Shown here one piece after another: positions 6,997 through 16,720 of a DNA stretch of 64,000 bases (the stretch's first letter is position 1; every line of letters begins with the position of its first letter). Below the pieces are notes generated by a model. That model ran no database searches and was not told where the DNA came from. It saw only the letters and a list, made by a program, of their open reading frames with translations. This DNA is from Deltaproteobacteria bacterium (GTDB lineage: Bacteria > Myxococcota_C > UBA6777). The DNA is taken from positions 62,001 to 126,000 of the forward strand of contig SBHC01000059.1 of NCBI GenBank assembly GCA_006226375.1, in the 5' to 3' direction. Made by a program: the position numbers and the translations under genes.

Positions 6997-9465
6997 GTGC
7001 CAAGGTTGATCATTGCTGAAAAGCCATCTGTGGCGCGCGATCTTGCTCGCGTGCTTGGGGTCAAAGGCAAAAAAGACGGTTTTTTGGAGGGCAACAGCTG
7101 GCTGATCACATGGTGCATCGGCCACCTCGCAGAGCTGTGCGAGCCTCACGAATACAACGGCTCCTGGAAGCGCTGGAATATGGGAACGCTGCCGATGATA
7201 CCGGACGAATTCCAGCTTCGACCCAGCAAACGAACGCGCAAACAGTTCAACATTGTTAAGCGGTTGCTGCGAAGGCGAGATGTGTCGTCTGTGATCAACG
7301 CATGTGACGCCGGTCGCGAAGGCGAGTTAATCTTTCGCTACGTGTACCAACTTTCGGAAGCCAACAAGCCGATTGAGCGCTTGTGGATCTCCAGCATGAC
7401 CGACGAGGCCATCTCTCAAGGCTTTCAAAGTCTTCAACCGGGCGAGGCTTACGATCGCTTGTGGCATGCAGCACGAGGGCGCTCTGAGGCCGACTGGTTG
7501 GTTGGGCTTAACGCCACTCGCGCGATGACGCTTCGTACACGCCAGGCTTTGGGCGGTGGGCGTGATGCGCCGCTCATGTCCATCGGCCGGGTGCAAACGC
7601 CAACCCTGGCGATGGTGGTGATGCGTGAACACGAAATCCTTAACTTTGAGCCCAAAGACTATTGGCGCTTGTTGGGTCAGTTTGAAGCTGAGCAGGGCAA
7701 ATACCCAGGGGTCTGGTTTCGCGAGGTGGAAGATCCCGCCGAAAAGAGCGGACGTCGTCTGGAGAAGCGGTTCTGGGATGAAGAGGAAGCCAACGCAATG
7801 TTGGCATCCTTGCAGGGTCTACCGGCCCGAGTGGTGTCCGTCGAACGCAAAACAGAGCGGGAGAAGCCTCCCATGCTGTTCGATTTGCCCCGTTTGCAGC
7901 GCACCGCCAACAAACGCTACGGCTACTCGGCCAAAAAGACGCTGGAGTTGGCCCAAGCCTTGTACGAAAAACACAAGCTCTTGACCTACCCACGGACGGA
8001 CTCGAAACACCTGTCCACCGATATGATCAGCAAGATGCCTGGCGTGATCCAGGCTGTGGCTGTTGATCCGTATGTGCCGTTCACGGACTATCTGTTGCAT
8101 CTTCCGAAAATACCGGCTCCACGGCGGGTCTTCAACAACAGCAAGGTCTCCGACCACCACGCCATCATTCCCACCTCCAAGAGGCCCAACACAAGCCGTC
8201 TTTCGGGTGAAGAACAAAACATCTACGACCTTGTGGTGCGGCGTTTCCTGGCGGCGTTTTATCCCGACGCCATCCTCGAAAAAACGCATGTGATTACGAT
8301 GGTGGGGGAGGAAACGTTCGAGTCCAAAGGAAAAGTCATTGTGGAGCGAGCGTGGCGGGAAGTCATTGGCCTTCCCGATCAACCTCGCAAGAGACAAGGC
8401 AGCGATGGAGAAGAAGATGACACACAAGGTTTGCTCCCTGCCCTAAATGAAAACGAAGATGTTGCCGTTGAGAGTTTGGAGCTTGAGCAAAAGCAGACCA
8501 AGCCTCCTCCCCGGTACAACGACGCTTCCCTGCTTGCCTCAATGGAAGGGGCTGGGAAAACGCTCGACGAGGACGAGCTCAAGCAAGCCCTCCGTGACTC
8601 CGGTCTGGGTACGCCAGCAACCCGTGCCGCCATCATCGAAACCTTGCTGTCGAGAGAGTATGTCGAGCGACAGAAGAAGACGTTGTATCCCACTCCCAAA
8701 GGGATGCAACTGATCGACACCATTCCTGTCGAAGACCTCAAATCCGCCGAATTGACAGGGCGCTGGGAGGCTCAACTTGCTCAGATTGCACGGGGGGAGG
8801 AAGACCCTGAGCGCTTCCACCATGAAGTCCGACAGTATGTGTACCAATTGATCGAAACCCTCAAGCAAGCGCCGCTTTCGAACGTGGATGCTTTGGCTGC
8901 GATGGCGTCATCCTCGTCCTCCAACTCGAAGTACAGTCGGGGTCGATCGTCCTCCAAACGCACCACGAAGAAGACAAACTCCAAGCGAGGCTCTACGAAA
9001 AGTTCGTCGCGGTCTTCCTCGTCAGGTAGCAGCTACCAACGGTCTGCTCCATCGACGAGAAAGCGCTCCTCGGCATCTTCATCGTCAAGGAGTTCCTCAT
9101 CCAACAGTTCGTCGTCGTATGCCAATGGTTCTTCCTCACAAGCGGCCTCGTCTTCCCCAAGAAGCTCGCGAGTGTCGGACCAACGTGCTCCTCTTGGAGC
9201 CTGTCCTGTGTGTCATGAAGGTCAGATGATATGGGGACGCAACGCATGGGGCTGCAGCCGCTGGAAAGACGGTTGTTCCACCGTTGTTCCCTACGTGATC
9301 GCAAATCGACGTGTTCAGGTGGGTGAGGTTCGGGAACTGTTGGAGCGTGGAAAGGTTGGACCGCTGGATGGCTTTGAGAACGAGCAAGGGGAGCGCTTCC
9401 AGGGGGTCTTACGAATGTATTGCAGCCCTGGCCGAAACAGCGTGATGATCGACGAAGTTGACTAG
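6997..9465 (+). CDS. topB: DNA topoisomerase III (type IA)
   Basis: This 822-residue type IA topoisomerase relaxes and decatenates DNA through a transient 5'-phosphotyrosyl link. The N-terminal TOPRIM domain shows 'AEKPSVARDLARVLG' and 'DAGREGELIF'. The middle shows 'SIGRVQTPTLAMVV', and the active-site tyrosine lies in 'LLTYPRTDSKHLS' (Tyr331 from the chosen start). Residues about 635-730 are an unusual Ser/Arg/Lys-rich linker, followed by a zinc-ribbon-like end ('CPVCHEG...GCSRWKDGC'). I chose GTG at 6997, 11 bases after AAGGAGG; an upstream ATG at 6928 gives an unconserved extension. The gene ends two bases from the convergent ung stop. Confidence 0.93.
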   Translation: MPRLIIAEKPSVARDLARVLGVKGKKDGFLEGNSWLITWCIGHLAELCEPHEYNGSWKRWNMGTLPMIPDEFQLRPSKRTRKQFNIVKRLLRRRDVSSVINACDAGREGELIFRYVYQLSEANKPIERLWISSMTDEAISQGFQSLQPGEAYDRLWHAARGRSEADWLVGLNATRAMTLRTRQALGGGRDAPLMSIGRVQTPTLAMVVMREHEILNFEPKDYWRLLGQFEAEQGKYPGVWFREVEDPAEKSGRRLEKRFWDEEEANAMLASLQGLPARVVSVERKTEREKPPMLFDLPRLQRTANKRYGYSAKKTLELAQALYEKHKLLTYPRTDSKHLSTDMISKMPGVIQAVAVDPYVPFTDYLLHLPKIPAPRRVFNNSKVSDHHAIIPTSKRPNTSRLSGEEQNIYDLVVRRFLAAFYPDAILEKTHVITMVGEETFESKGKVIVERAWREVIGLPDQPRKRQGSDGEEDDTQGLLPALNENEDVAVESLELEQKQTKPPPRYNDASLLASMEGAGKTLDEDELKQALRDSGLGTPATRAAIIETLLSREYVERQKKTLYPTPKGMQLIDTIPVEDLKSAELTGRWEAQLAQIARGEEDPERFHHEVRQYVYQLIETLKQAPLSNVDALAAMASSSSSNSKYSRGRSSSKRTTKKTNSKRGSTKSSSRSSSSGSSYQRSAPSTRKRSSASSSSRSSSSNSSSSYANGSSSQAASSSPRSSRVSDQRAPLGACPVCHEGQMIWGRNAWGCSRWKDGCSTVVPYVIANRRVQVGEVRELLERGKVGPLDGFENEQGERFQGVLRMYCSPGRNSVMIDEVD

Positions 9466-9467
9466 AT

Positions 9468-10151
9468 CTAGAGGTTGGGGATCTGCCAGTCGATTTCCTC
9501 GCCGTACTTCTCGGCAAGAAACGCGTTGATGGTGGAGTAGGGTTTGGTGCCAAAGAAGCCTTTCTTGGCGGAGAGTGGCGAGGGGTGTCCTGACTCATGA
9601 ATGAGGTGGTGGCTGTTGGTGATGAGGGGTGCTTTCTTACGAGCGTAACCACCCCACAACACGAACGCGACGGGTGTCTCTTTCTCATTGACGGCGCGGA
9701 TGACGGCGTCGGTGAAATTCTCCCAACCTTTGTTCTTGTGGGAGTTGGCGTTGGCTTCGCGGACGGTGAACACGGCGTTGATCATCAGCACGCCTTGCTC
9801 AGCCCAAGGTACAAGGTATCCGTTGTTGGGAATCTCAAAACCCAGGTCGCTTTGCAACTCCTTGTACATGTTGCGCAGTGAAGGTGGGGTTTTGATGCCA
9901 GGTTGAACAGAGAAGCTCAGACCGTGGGCTTGCCCGGCGCCGTGGTAAGGATCTTGTCCCAACACCAACACCCGAACGTTGTCGTACGGTGTGTGTGTAA
10001 ATGCTGAAAATACTTGGTCTTCCGGTGGGAAGATGGTTTCGTTGGCGCGTTCTTCGGCCAGGAATTCTTCCAACTCTTTGAAGTAAGGAGCGTCAAACTC
10101 TTGTTCCAGGTAAGGCATCCAGGATTCGTGCATCAGATCTCGCAAGCTCAT
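9468..10151 (-). CDS. ung: Uracil-DNA glycosylase, family 1
   Basis: The 227-residue enzyme removes uracil from DNA as the first step of base excision repair. Both family-1 motifs are present: the water-activating loop GQDPYH (residues 65-70, catalytic Asp67) and the leucine loop HPSPLS near residue 190. The uracil-stacking region 'GLSFSV' also follows as expected, and the length is typical. It converges tail to tail with topB with a two-base gap, so the two genes must share or read through termination signals. Confidence 0.97.
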   Translation of the reverse strand: MSLRDLMHESWMPYLEQEFDAPYFKELEEFLAEERANETIFPPEDQVFSAFTHTPYDNVRVLVLGQDPYHGAGQAHGLSFSVQPGIKTPPSLRNMYKELQSDLGFEIPNNGYLVPWAEQGVLMINAVFTVREANANSHKNKGWENFTDAVIRAVNEKETPVAFVLWGGYARKKAPLITNSHHLIHESGHPSPLSAKKGFFGTKPYSTINAFLAEKYGEEIDWQIPNL

Positions 10152-10399
10152 GGGTTTTGCTCCGTTTGGTTTTGTTGGTTGTATCTATCAACACATGGAG
10201 GTTGGCTTGTTTTGGGCTACACCATACATCCATTCCAATGAACCGACCAGTGTCTTTCTTACACTCGCAATCTACAGTCCATCTCTGTCACACCATGACA
10301 AACACAGCCACGTTTTTTTGGTTTGTTCCTTTCATCACAAGTTCAATGTGTTTAAGATGGTGGGAGATTGTTTGGCATGAATGTGAATGAGGTACGACG

Positions 10400-11368
10400 A
10401 TGAAGCGAATGCATGTGTGGATTGCCGTTACGGCGTTGTGTATGTTATGGGGATGGAATGTGACTGGGTGTGGAAACGCTCCTGCTGGAACCGAACCTGG
10501 GACTGAAAGTGCCGGAGAGGCTGGCGTTACAGAGGCCACCGCGGAAGGGACTTCCCAAGAACAAGTAGCCCAAGAAGCAAGCGCGGAAAAGCCACAAGGA
10601 CAAGAGTCTTCGGGGGTTGAGCCTGTCGAGGAGTCTGCTCCTGAAGCTTCGCTAGAACCCTCGACTCCAGAAGTGGAGCCCGTAACAGAAGAGGCGACTC
10701 CAGAAACTCCGCCGTCGGAGACTGTTGCAGAAGTAACACCCGAGGCCGGTCCTGAAAGCAAACCCGAAGCAAAACCCGAACCCACCGCAGAGGTGGGACC
10801 TGAGCCACAGCCGGATACATCTGGCTTGAACACCTGCACGGATGTGAAGGATGCGTACAACAAAGCGGTGCAGCAAACCCAATGTACAGAAGCGTCCGAT
10901 TGTCAGGTGCTCACAGGGTATTGCAGCGTTGGTCTTGGTGGTTGCTGGCATGTGGTGTCCAGCAAACTCTCACAGGCTGACTTAAAAGCGTTGTTGGGCC
11001 GCTGGCAATCTTTGAGTTGCAACGGGCCGGTGTGCTCTTGTACACCGCCTCCAGCGGATGTGACCTGCGTGAACAACCTTTGTGTTCCTGGCAAGCCCAA
11101 TTCCTGTGACAGCGTTCGCAACGCCTACAACTCCTTGGTTCAAAACAACCGGTCCTGTCAGGCTGACTCCGAATGCCACATTCTCACCGGTCATTGTGGG
11201 GTTGGTTTGGGCGGATGTTATTACGCGACCAACGTGAACCTCAAGCAAAGTCAACTCGATCAACTGCGGACGCAATGGTCCAATCAACAGTGCTCTGGCC
11301 CTGTATGTCGGTGTGCTGCGCCTCCCCAAGGTGCCAAATGCAGCTCGGGAGTCTGTGTGACGAACTAA
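10400..11368 (+). CDS. Lipoprotein with two tandem eight-cysteine modules
   Basis: The 322-residue protein starts with a lipoprotein signal whose lipobox is VTGC (mature Cys near residue 24). About 115 residues follow that are very rich in Glu, Pro, Ala and Thr, probably an extended spacer. The C-terminal half is two copies of one module of about 90 residues. Each contains 'AYN..VQ', 'C..LTG.C.VGLGGC', 'L.Q..L..L...W' and 'C.GPVC.C..PP', with eight regularly spaced cysteines. This is consistent with a surface lipoprotein exposing a disulfide-bonded head. A GAGG element lies eight bases before the ATG. I recognise no named family. Confidence 0.85.
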   Translation: MKRMHVWIAVTALCMLWGWNVTGCGNAPAGTEPGTESAGEAGVTEATAEGTSQEQVAQEASAEKPQGQESSGVEPVEESAPEASLEPSTPEVEPVTEEATPETPPSETVAEVTPEAGPESKPEAKPEPTAEVGPEPQPDTSGLNTCTDVKDAYNKAVQQTQCTEASDCQVLTGYCSVGLGGCWHVVSSKLSQADLKALLGRWQSLSCNGPVCSCTPPPADVTCVNNLCVPGKPNSCDSVRNAYNSLVQNNRSCQADSECHILTGHCGVGLGGCYYATNVNLKQSQLDQLRTQWSNQQCSGPVCRCAAPPQGAKCSSGVCVTN

Positions 11369-11530
11369 CTCACCCCTCTCCTTCAAAACCTGCTGCCTCA
11401 TCCTCTGGGCAACCTCTCTGATCCTCAGGGTCTTCCGAATGGATTCTCATCTTACATAAAGTGATGGTTTTTGTTACACTTCTTTGGAGTCGTTTCTGCC
11501 ACTCTTTTGGTTTGGAAGGGAATGTTTGCC

Positions 11531-14500
11531 ATGCATCGTTTTGCTCAGTCATGTTTTGTTGCTTTGGGTGTTGGGTTGATTGCCATGTTGATGGTGTCTT
11601 GCGGCGGCGATCCGCCTGCTGTGACCTGCACAGGTGATACACAGTGCCAAGGAGGACAAATTTGTACGGGTGGTACATGTGGTCCTGCGGAGTGTGATCC
11701 CAACAAAGCTTGCTCGGACGGAAAAGTTTGCAACACGGGGCGATGTGGTGCTTGCAAGGCCGACAATGAATGCGGCAGCGAGCGCATTTGTGAACAAGGT
11801 GCTTGCAGCTCTGGATGCCAGGGCGACGGTGATTGCACCAACGCCAACGAGATCTGCAACGAACAACGATGTGTGGCCGGATGCGCGGACAACAGCGCTT
11901 GTGAGAACGGTCAAGTCTGTCAGGCCGGCCGCTGCAAGGCTTGTTCTGCCGATGCCGACTGTGGCGACACAGCCAAGATCTGCTTGAATGGAGCTTGCTC
12001 CACAGGTTGTCGTGATGACAAAGCTTGCCAAAGCGACGGAAAGATCTGCGACAACCTGCAATGTGCTGACGCTCTTTGCTCCGACACCAAACCCTGTCTT
12101 GGTGGGCAAGTGTGTGTTGCAGGGCGCTGCCAATCTTGTAGCGATGATGCTGCCTGCGGTGACGGCAAAATCTGTGAAAACAGCGTATGTGTCGAAGGTT
12201 GCCGTGATGACAACGGCTGCAAGAACAACACCCGCTGCAACACAACGAATCTGTCCTGCGTCGGATGCTTGGAAGCGAAGGATTGTACGGCAGGTCAAGT
12301 CTGTCGAAACAACGCATGCGCTGGTTGTCTCGCGGACAAAGAGTGTGGGCAAGGGCAGCTTTGCCTCCAAGACAAGTGTACAACTGGAGATTGCCGAACC
12401 AACGAAGACTGCCAGGGTGGAAACGTCTGTCTCTCGAACAAGTGTGCGGGCTGCACCAAAGACGGAGAGTGCAAAGCCGGTCAGATCTGCGAAGCCTCCA
12501 AGTGCCAGGCAGGCTGCCGAAAGAACGACGACTGTCGCTCTGGTCAGGTCTGTGATACCGCTAATTTTGCATGCAAAGGGTGCCTCAAAAACTCCGACTG
12601 CAAGGGCGGAACCGTTTGCCTCAAGGAAACATGCTCTGCGTGCACGGACGACAAAGAATGTGACGCCGGCTCCCTCTGCCTCAATGGAACGTGCAAGGTC
12701 GCCAACTGTCGGCAAGCCTCGGACTGCAAGGCCGGTCAGATCTGTGGGGGCAACCAGTGCTTGCCTTGCTCTGTCGACAAAGAGTGCGCGCAAGGCGAGA
12801 TCTGCGTGTCGGGAGCTTGCACCAAAGGAAATTGCAAAACCATCGTCGATTGTAGCAACGGGCAAGTTTGCAAAAGTAACACCTGCGTTGCTTGCACCGA
12901 TGACAAAGAGTGTCCTGGCGGGCAGCTCTGCTTGAACGGAGCTTGCACCGTTGGAAACTGCCGAACCACCGGTGACTGCAAAGGAGGCTTGGTCTGCAAA
13001 AACAACCAATGTGTGACGTGCAACGGCGACAGCGAATGCGCCTCAGGCCAGCTTTGTCTTCGCGGTGTATGCGTTGTGGGGAACTGCAAAGCTGACACGG
13101 ATTGCAACAACGGCCAAGTCTGTAAGAACAACACGTGCGCTGCATGCGCCAACGATCGAGAGTGTGCTGTGGGCCAACTTTGTTTGCAGGGAGCCTGTCA
13201 GAAAGCAGACTGTCGAACCAACGCCGATTGCTCCGGCGGAAGGCTGTGCCTGTCGAATACGTGCTCGACCTGTGCCAACGACACCGAGTGCGGCAACGGA
13301 AAACTATGTCTGTCCGGTGCCTGTGTTACAGGCGACTGCCGAACCACAGGTGACTGCAAGAACGGCCAAGTCTGCAAAAGTAACACCTGCTCCCCTTGTG
13401 TGAGCGATTCGGAGTGTGGCTCTGGAAAGCTTTGCTTGTCAGGTGTCTGTCGCAGTGGAAACTGCAAAAGCGATAAGGATTGTAGCAACGGCCAGATCTG
13501 CAAGAACAACACCTGCGCGGCCTGCTCTCAAGACAACGAATGTCCCAGCGGGCAGCTTTGTTTGAGCGGAGCTTGCAAGGTGGGACAATGTCGTATCAAC
13601 GCAGACTGCAAAGGAGGCTTGGTCTGCAAAAGCAACCAATGTGTCGTGTGTTCCGAACTTCGAGACTGTGGGTTCCAACAGGTTTGCCGAAGTGGGGTTT
13701 GTGTGATTGGGAACTGTCTCTCCAATGGCGACTGTCAAAACGGTCAAATTTGCAAGAGCAACACCTGTCGAAATTGCACCCAAGACAACGAGTGCCAATC
13801 GGGGCAACTTTGCTTGAGTGGAGGCTGCAAACAGGCCAACTGTCGCAGCAACAACGACTGTGGCGGCGGTCAACTGTGCAAAAACAACCAATGCTCCGCT
13901 TGTGCCAACGATACGGAGTGTGGAGCCGGCAATCTGTGTCTCAGCGGTGCCTGCAAAGCCGGAAACTGCCGGACAACCAGCGAATGCAGCAACGGCCAAG
14001 TTTGCAAAAGTAACACCTGCTCGGCTTGCACCCAGGATTCGGAGTGTAGCTCCGGACAGCTTTGTATCAGTGGAGCTTGCAAGACCGGTAACTGCCGGAC
14101 GACCAACGATTGCAGCAACGGTCAAGTCTGTAAAAACAACACCTGCTCTGCTTGTACATCCAACACGGATTGTAGCTCAGGTGGAGTTTGTCAGAATGGG
14201 ACTTGCCTGATCGGTCTGGTGGTTGACAACGGCGCGTTACGTTGGTCGGATGGGTCGTATGCAGCGAACTGCAAAGGCTACAAAAACCCTGGCAGCGGAA
14301 AAGCGGCGGCCACCCAAAACGGTGCTTACTGGATCAAACCAACCAGTCGAGGCGCCTACAGGGTAATGTGCGACATGGTAACAGACGGTGGTGGTTGGAC
14401 CTTGTTGGCGCGATTCCAGAGCAACCTGGAGCTGTTTACCTTTGACCCCACCAAACCCCAGGTTCAAAACTCTAGCGGGGGTGCTGATGTTATCACCCCG

Positions 14501-14950
14501 CCCAACCTGTCGCAGGGTGGAACGTTCGGTCACTTGGCCTTTACCGACTTTGCTATCAGCGGCCGGGAGCTTAAGTTAGAGTGTCGCACGAGCACCTCGG
14601 GTAACTGGTTCAATGTTACCCGCTCAGACCTATTCACTGACTGGAATCCTGGTGACAAGGGAACCTATGCAAGCGGAAGTGGATGGGGAGTGATGGCGGT
14701 CTCTGGAAAGTTCGGTCGTTCCTCCCACTACAACTGTGGATACGTCCGTGGAACGACAGACTACGCTGGAATGTCCTATTGTCGAGGGCGGGGTGTCGGT
14801 GGTTCTTTTGTGAACCACCTCGTCTCCGTGTCGTTCAACCGCTCAAGAAGCTCGTACGGTGGAGGGACGGCCATTGGTTGTAACCAAAGCGGTATTACGA
14901 ACGGCAAAAATGGGAAGTGGCAATACCAGGCCTGGTACCGAGACAAGTAG
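11531..14950 (+). CDS. Large cysteine-repeat lipoprotein with C-terminal fibrinogen-like domain
   Basis: The 1139-residue protein has a lipoprotein signal (MLMVSC, then GGD) and about 900 residues of cysteine repeats. In the second half these settle into a 42-residue period with eight cysteines, of the form 'GNCRTT.DC.NGQVCKSNTCSAC..DSECGSGQLCLSGAC'. The last ~240 residues are different: 'YWIKPTSRGAYRVMCDMVTDGGGWTLLARF' followed by a Trp/Gly-rich domain. The 'DGGGWTL' core is the hallmark of fibrinogen-related domains, which bind glycans or acetyl groups in animals. The likely picture is a lipid-anchored rigid stalk carrying a binding tip. The ATG at 11531 follows GGAAGGGA; two upstream ATGs fit less well. 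Confidence 0.88.
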   Translation: MHRFAQSCFVALGVGLIAMLMVSCGGDPPAVTCTGDTQCQGGQICTGGTCGPAECDPNKACSDGKVCNTGRCGACKADNECGSERICEQGACSSGCQGDGDCTNANEICNEQRCVAGCADNSACENGQVCQAGRCKACSADADCGDTAKICLNGACSTGCRDDKACQSDGKICDNLQCADALCSDTKPCLGGQVCVAGRCQSCSDDAACGDGKICENSVCVEGCRDDNGCKNNTRCNTTNLSCVGCLEAKDCTAGQVCRNNACAGCLADKECGQGQLCLQDKCTTGDCRTNEDCQGGNVCLSNKCAGCTKDGECKAGQICEASKCQAGCRKNDDCRSGQVCDTANFACKGCLKNSDCKGGTVCLKETCSACTDDKECDAGSLCLNGTCKVANCRQASDCKAGQICGGNQCLPCSVDKECAQGEICVSGACTKGNCKTIVDCSNGQVCKSNTCVACTDDKECPGGQLCLNGACTVGNCRTTGDCKGGLVCKNNQCVTCNGDSECASGQLCLRGVCVVGNCKADTDCNNGQVCKNNTCAACANDRECAVGQLCLQGACQKADCRTNADCSGGRLCLSNTCSTCANDTECGNGKLCLSGACVTGDCRTTGDCKNGQVCKSNTCSPCVSDSECGSGKLCLSGVCRSGNCKSDKDCSNGQICKNNTCAACSQDNECPSGQLCLSGACKVGQCRINADCKGGLVCKSNQCVVCSELRDCGFQQVCRSGVCVIGNCLSNGDCQNGQICKSNTCRNCTQDNECQSGQLCLSGGCKQANCRSNNDCGGGQLCKNNQCSACANDTECGAGNLCLSGACKAGNCRTTSECSNGQVCKSNTCSACTQDSECSSGQLCISGACKTGNCRTTNDCSNGQVCKNNTCSACTSNTDCSSGGVCQNGTCLIGLVVDNGALRWSDGSYAANCKGYKNPGSGKAAATQNGAYWIKPTSRGAYRVMCDMVTDGGGWTLLARFQSNLELFTFDPTKPQVQNSSGGADVITPPNLSQGGTFGHLAFTDFAISGRELKLECRTSTSGNWFNVTRSDLFTDWNPGDKGTYASGSGWGVMAVSGKFGRSSHYNCGYVRGTTDYAGMSYCRGRGVGGSFVNHLVSVSFNRSRSSYGGGTAIGCNQSGITNGKNGKWQYQAWYRDK

Positions 14951-15257
14951 AACGAGTGGAGGGTTTTGCGTTATCCTCGGAACATCCGGATGATAATGGG
15001 CCCGAGAAAGTTGAGAGCGATATATCCCTTTTGTATGGTAGAATTGTAGGGACGTGGTATGGTTGTACCACACATGCCTCATTGCTCGTCAACCGTGTCG
15101 CTCCAACTCCTTGCTGTGTGCCATTGGATGAAGCCATCACAGGTCCGAATCCGATCTTTTGTCTTTTGCGTACCTTCTTGGGTGAGACGTGAGGTTTCCG
15201 AGTTTTTCTTCCATGCTTCTTTGATGGAGAGGTAGTGATGGATCTTTTTTTTGGTGT
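14951..15257. other. Intergenic region before the first Ser/Thr kinase gene
   Basis: About 307 bases without a credible gene. It contains the perfect palindrome CATCCGGATG just after the lipoprotein gene and a short hairpin GTGGTA-TGGTTG-TACCAC further on. Neither is followed by a run of T, so I do not call a terminator. The kinase promoter must lie here but I cannot place it. Confidence 0.45.
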
Positions 15258-16655
15258 ATGGAGTCGTTTGTTATGACAACATCTTCTCATGGCCCCAAGT
15301 CTTCCCCTGAACACCAAGCAGCCTTTGTCGCTAAGGTTGAGCAGTGGGGGGCGACTGTGTTGGAAACTCCGAGTCAAGAAATGCAACGTGCTGTGACCCA
15401 AGTCGCATCTTCCACGGACTCACCTTCCATAGACTCCTTTCCTGTTGGACAAAGCACCATCATGGGGCGAACTTCGGTGTTGCCTGAAATCGCCATGAAT
15501 GCGGGTGCTGTGGTGTTACGTCCCAAGAGAAAAGAGCGGTACGATAACATCAAGCGCTTGGGGGCCGGTGGGGCTGGTGAGGTGGTTCTCGTCCAAGACA
15601 ACGACATTCAGCGCAAGGTCGCGATGAAGCGTGTCCACCAAGATTCGTTCGACGAGATCAAGTTGGCTCGATTTGTGGAGGAGATCAAAACGGTAGGGCA
15701 GTTGGAGCACCCCAACATCATACCGATCCATGATGTGGGTATTGACGATGACGGTCAGCTTTACTTTACGATGAAGTTTGTCCAGGGGGAGACCCTTGGT
15801 GAGATCATCACCAAGTTGCGCAATGGGAATCCTGCCTACCACAAGGTCTACACTTACGAACGACGGACTCAGATCTTTGTGGAGATCCTCCAAGCCATTC
15901 ACTTTGCACATGCGCGAGGCATCATTCATCGCGACATCAAACCCGACAACATTATGATCGGTGAGTACGGTGAAGTCATTGTGATGGACTGGGGGATTGC
16001 CAAGCAGATTCGGCCCAATCCCTTTTTGGAAGAAGAGAAACACTCGCCTCAGTACTTACGTTCTCAAGAGCTATTGGCCGAGTTAGAGGCACACATGAAA
16101 GCGTCGGGGCATGATGTTCCCGAAGGCTCCTCCCAGCGCGTGTTCCAAACCCAAATGGGTGCGATTATCGGAACGCCAGCGTTTATGGCTCCCGAGCAAA
16201 TTTCAGGGAAAGCCGATGAACGCAGCGACATCTATGCCCTCTGCATGGTGTTCTTCGAGTTTCTCAACCTCCATCATCCCTTGGGTGACAAGGACAGCAT
16301 CGCGGATGTGCTGTACGGCGTTCTCTGTGATCCCGTTCCGGACTCAGAGAGTCTCTCCAACCCTCACCAGGGGCCGGTGCCTCGGGAGTTATGCTTCTTT
16401 CTGCGCAAAGGTTTGCAGAAGGATGCAGGTGAGCGGTTTCAAGACATCAAAACAATGATCGATGAGCTGCAGGCCAACCTGGAAGGGCGAATTTGCGTGT
16501 ATTGTCCATCCACGTTCCTCAAGCGAGGCTCGTTTATGACAGCTCGTTTTATGGACAACCACCGGTTCCAAGGGCCCATTTATTTTGTGGTGTTGCTTTG
16601 CATCTTGGGGATGGGTGTCTGGCAAACGATAAGGGTGCTATCAGGTTTGTTCTAA
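15258..16655 (+). CDS. Membrane-anchored Ser/Thr protein kinase
   Basis: This 465-residue protein kinase has a roughly 95-residue Ser/Thr-rich N-terminal extension. The Hanks-type kinase domain shows the Gly-rich loop GAGGAG (102-107), catalytic Lys in VAMK (124), HRDIKPDN (224-231) and GTPAFMAPEQ. The metal-binding triplet is DWG (244-246) rather than DFG, as in many bacterial kinases of this group. A single hydrophobic segment close to the C-terminus ('IYFVVLLCILGMGVWQTI') should be a membrane anchor, leaving the kinase domain cytoplasmic. A second ATG at 15273 is an equally plausible start. It is followed at once by a second, larger kinase on the same strand, and a phosphothreonine-reading FHA regulator lies beyond that. 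Confidence 0.93.
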   Translation: MESFVMTTSSHGPKSSPEHQAAFVAKVEQWGATVLETPSQEMQRAVTQVASSTDSPSIDSFPVGQSTIMGRTSVLPEIAMNAGAVVLRPKRKERYDNIKRLGAGGAGEVVLVQDNDIQRKVAMKRVHQDSFDEIKLARFVEEIKTVGQLEHPNIIPIHDVGIDDDGQLYFTMKFVQGETLGEIITKLRNGNPAYHKVYTYERRTQIFVEILQAIHFAHARGIIHRDIKPDNIMIGEYGEVIVMDWGIAKQIRPNPFLEEEKHSPQYLRSQELLAELEAHMKASGHDVPEGSSQRVFQTQMGAIIGTPAFMAPEQISGKADERSDIYALCMVFFEFLNLHHPLGDKDSIADVLYGVLCDPVPDSESLSNPHQGPVPRELCFFLRKGLQKDAGERFQDIKTMIDELQANLEGRICVYCPSTFLKRGSFMTARFMDNHRFQGPIYFVVLLCILGMGVWQTIRVLSGLF

Positions 16656-16720
16656 GGGGATGTCTCTTGGGACAACCATCCATGTGTGGTTGGGTTGTGC
16701 TTGGAGGAACACAAAGCAGG

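Noticed and set aside
11549-13009. 486-codon frame antisense to the cysteine-repeat lipoprotein (and a similar one at 57066-58496)
   Set aside because: Regular TGC/TGT codons and few stops in the complementary frame explain it; its Ala/Thr/Val-rich product is a repeat artefact.
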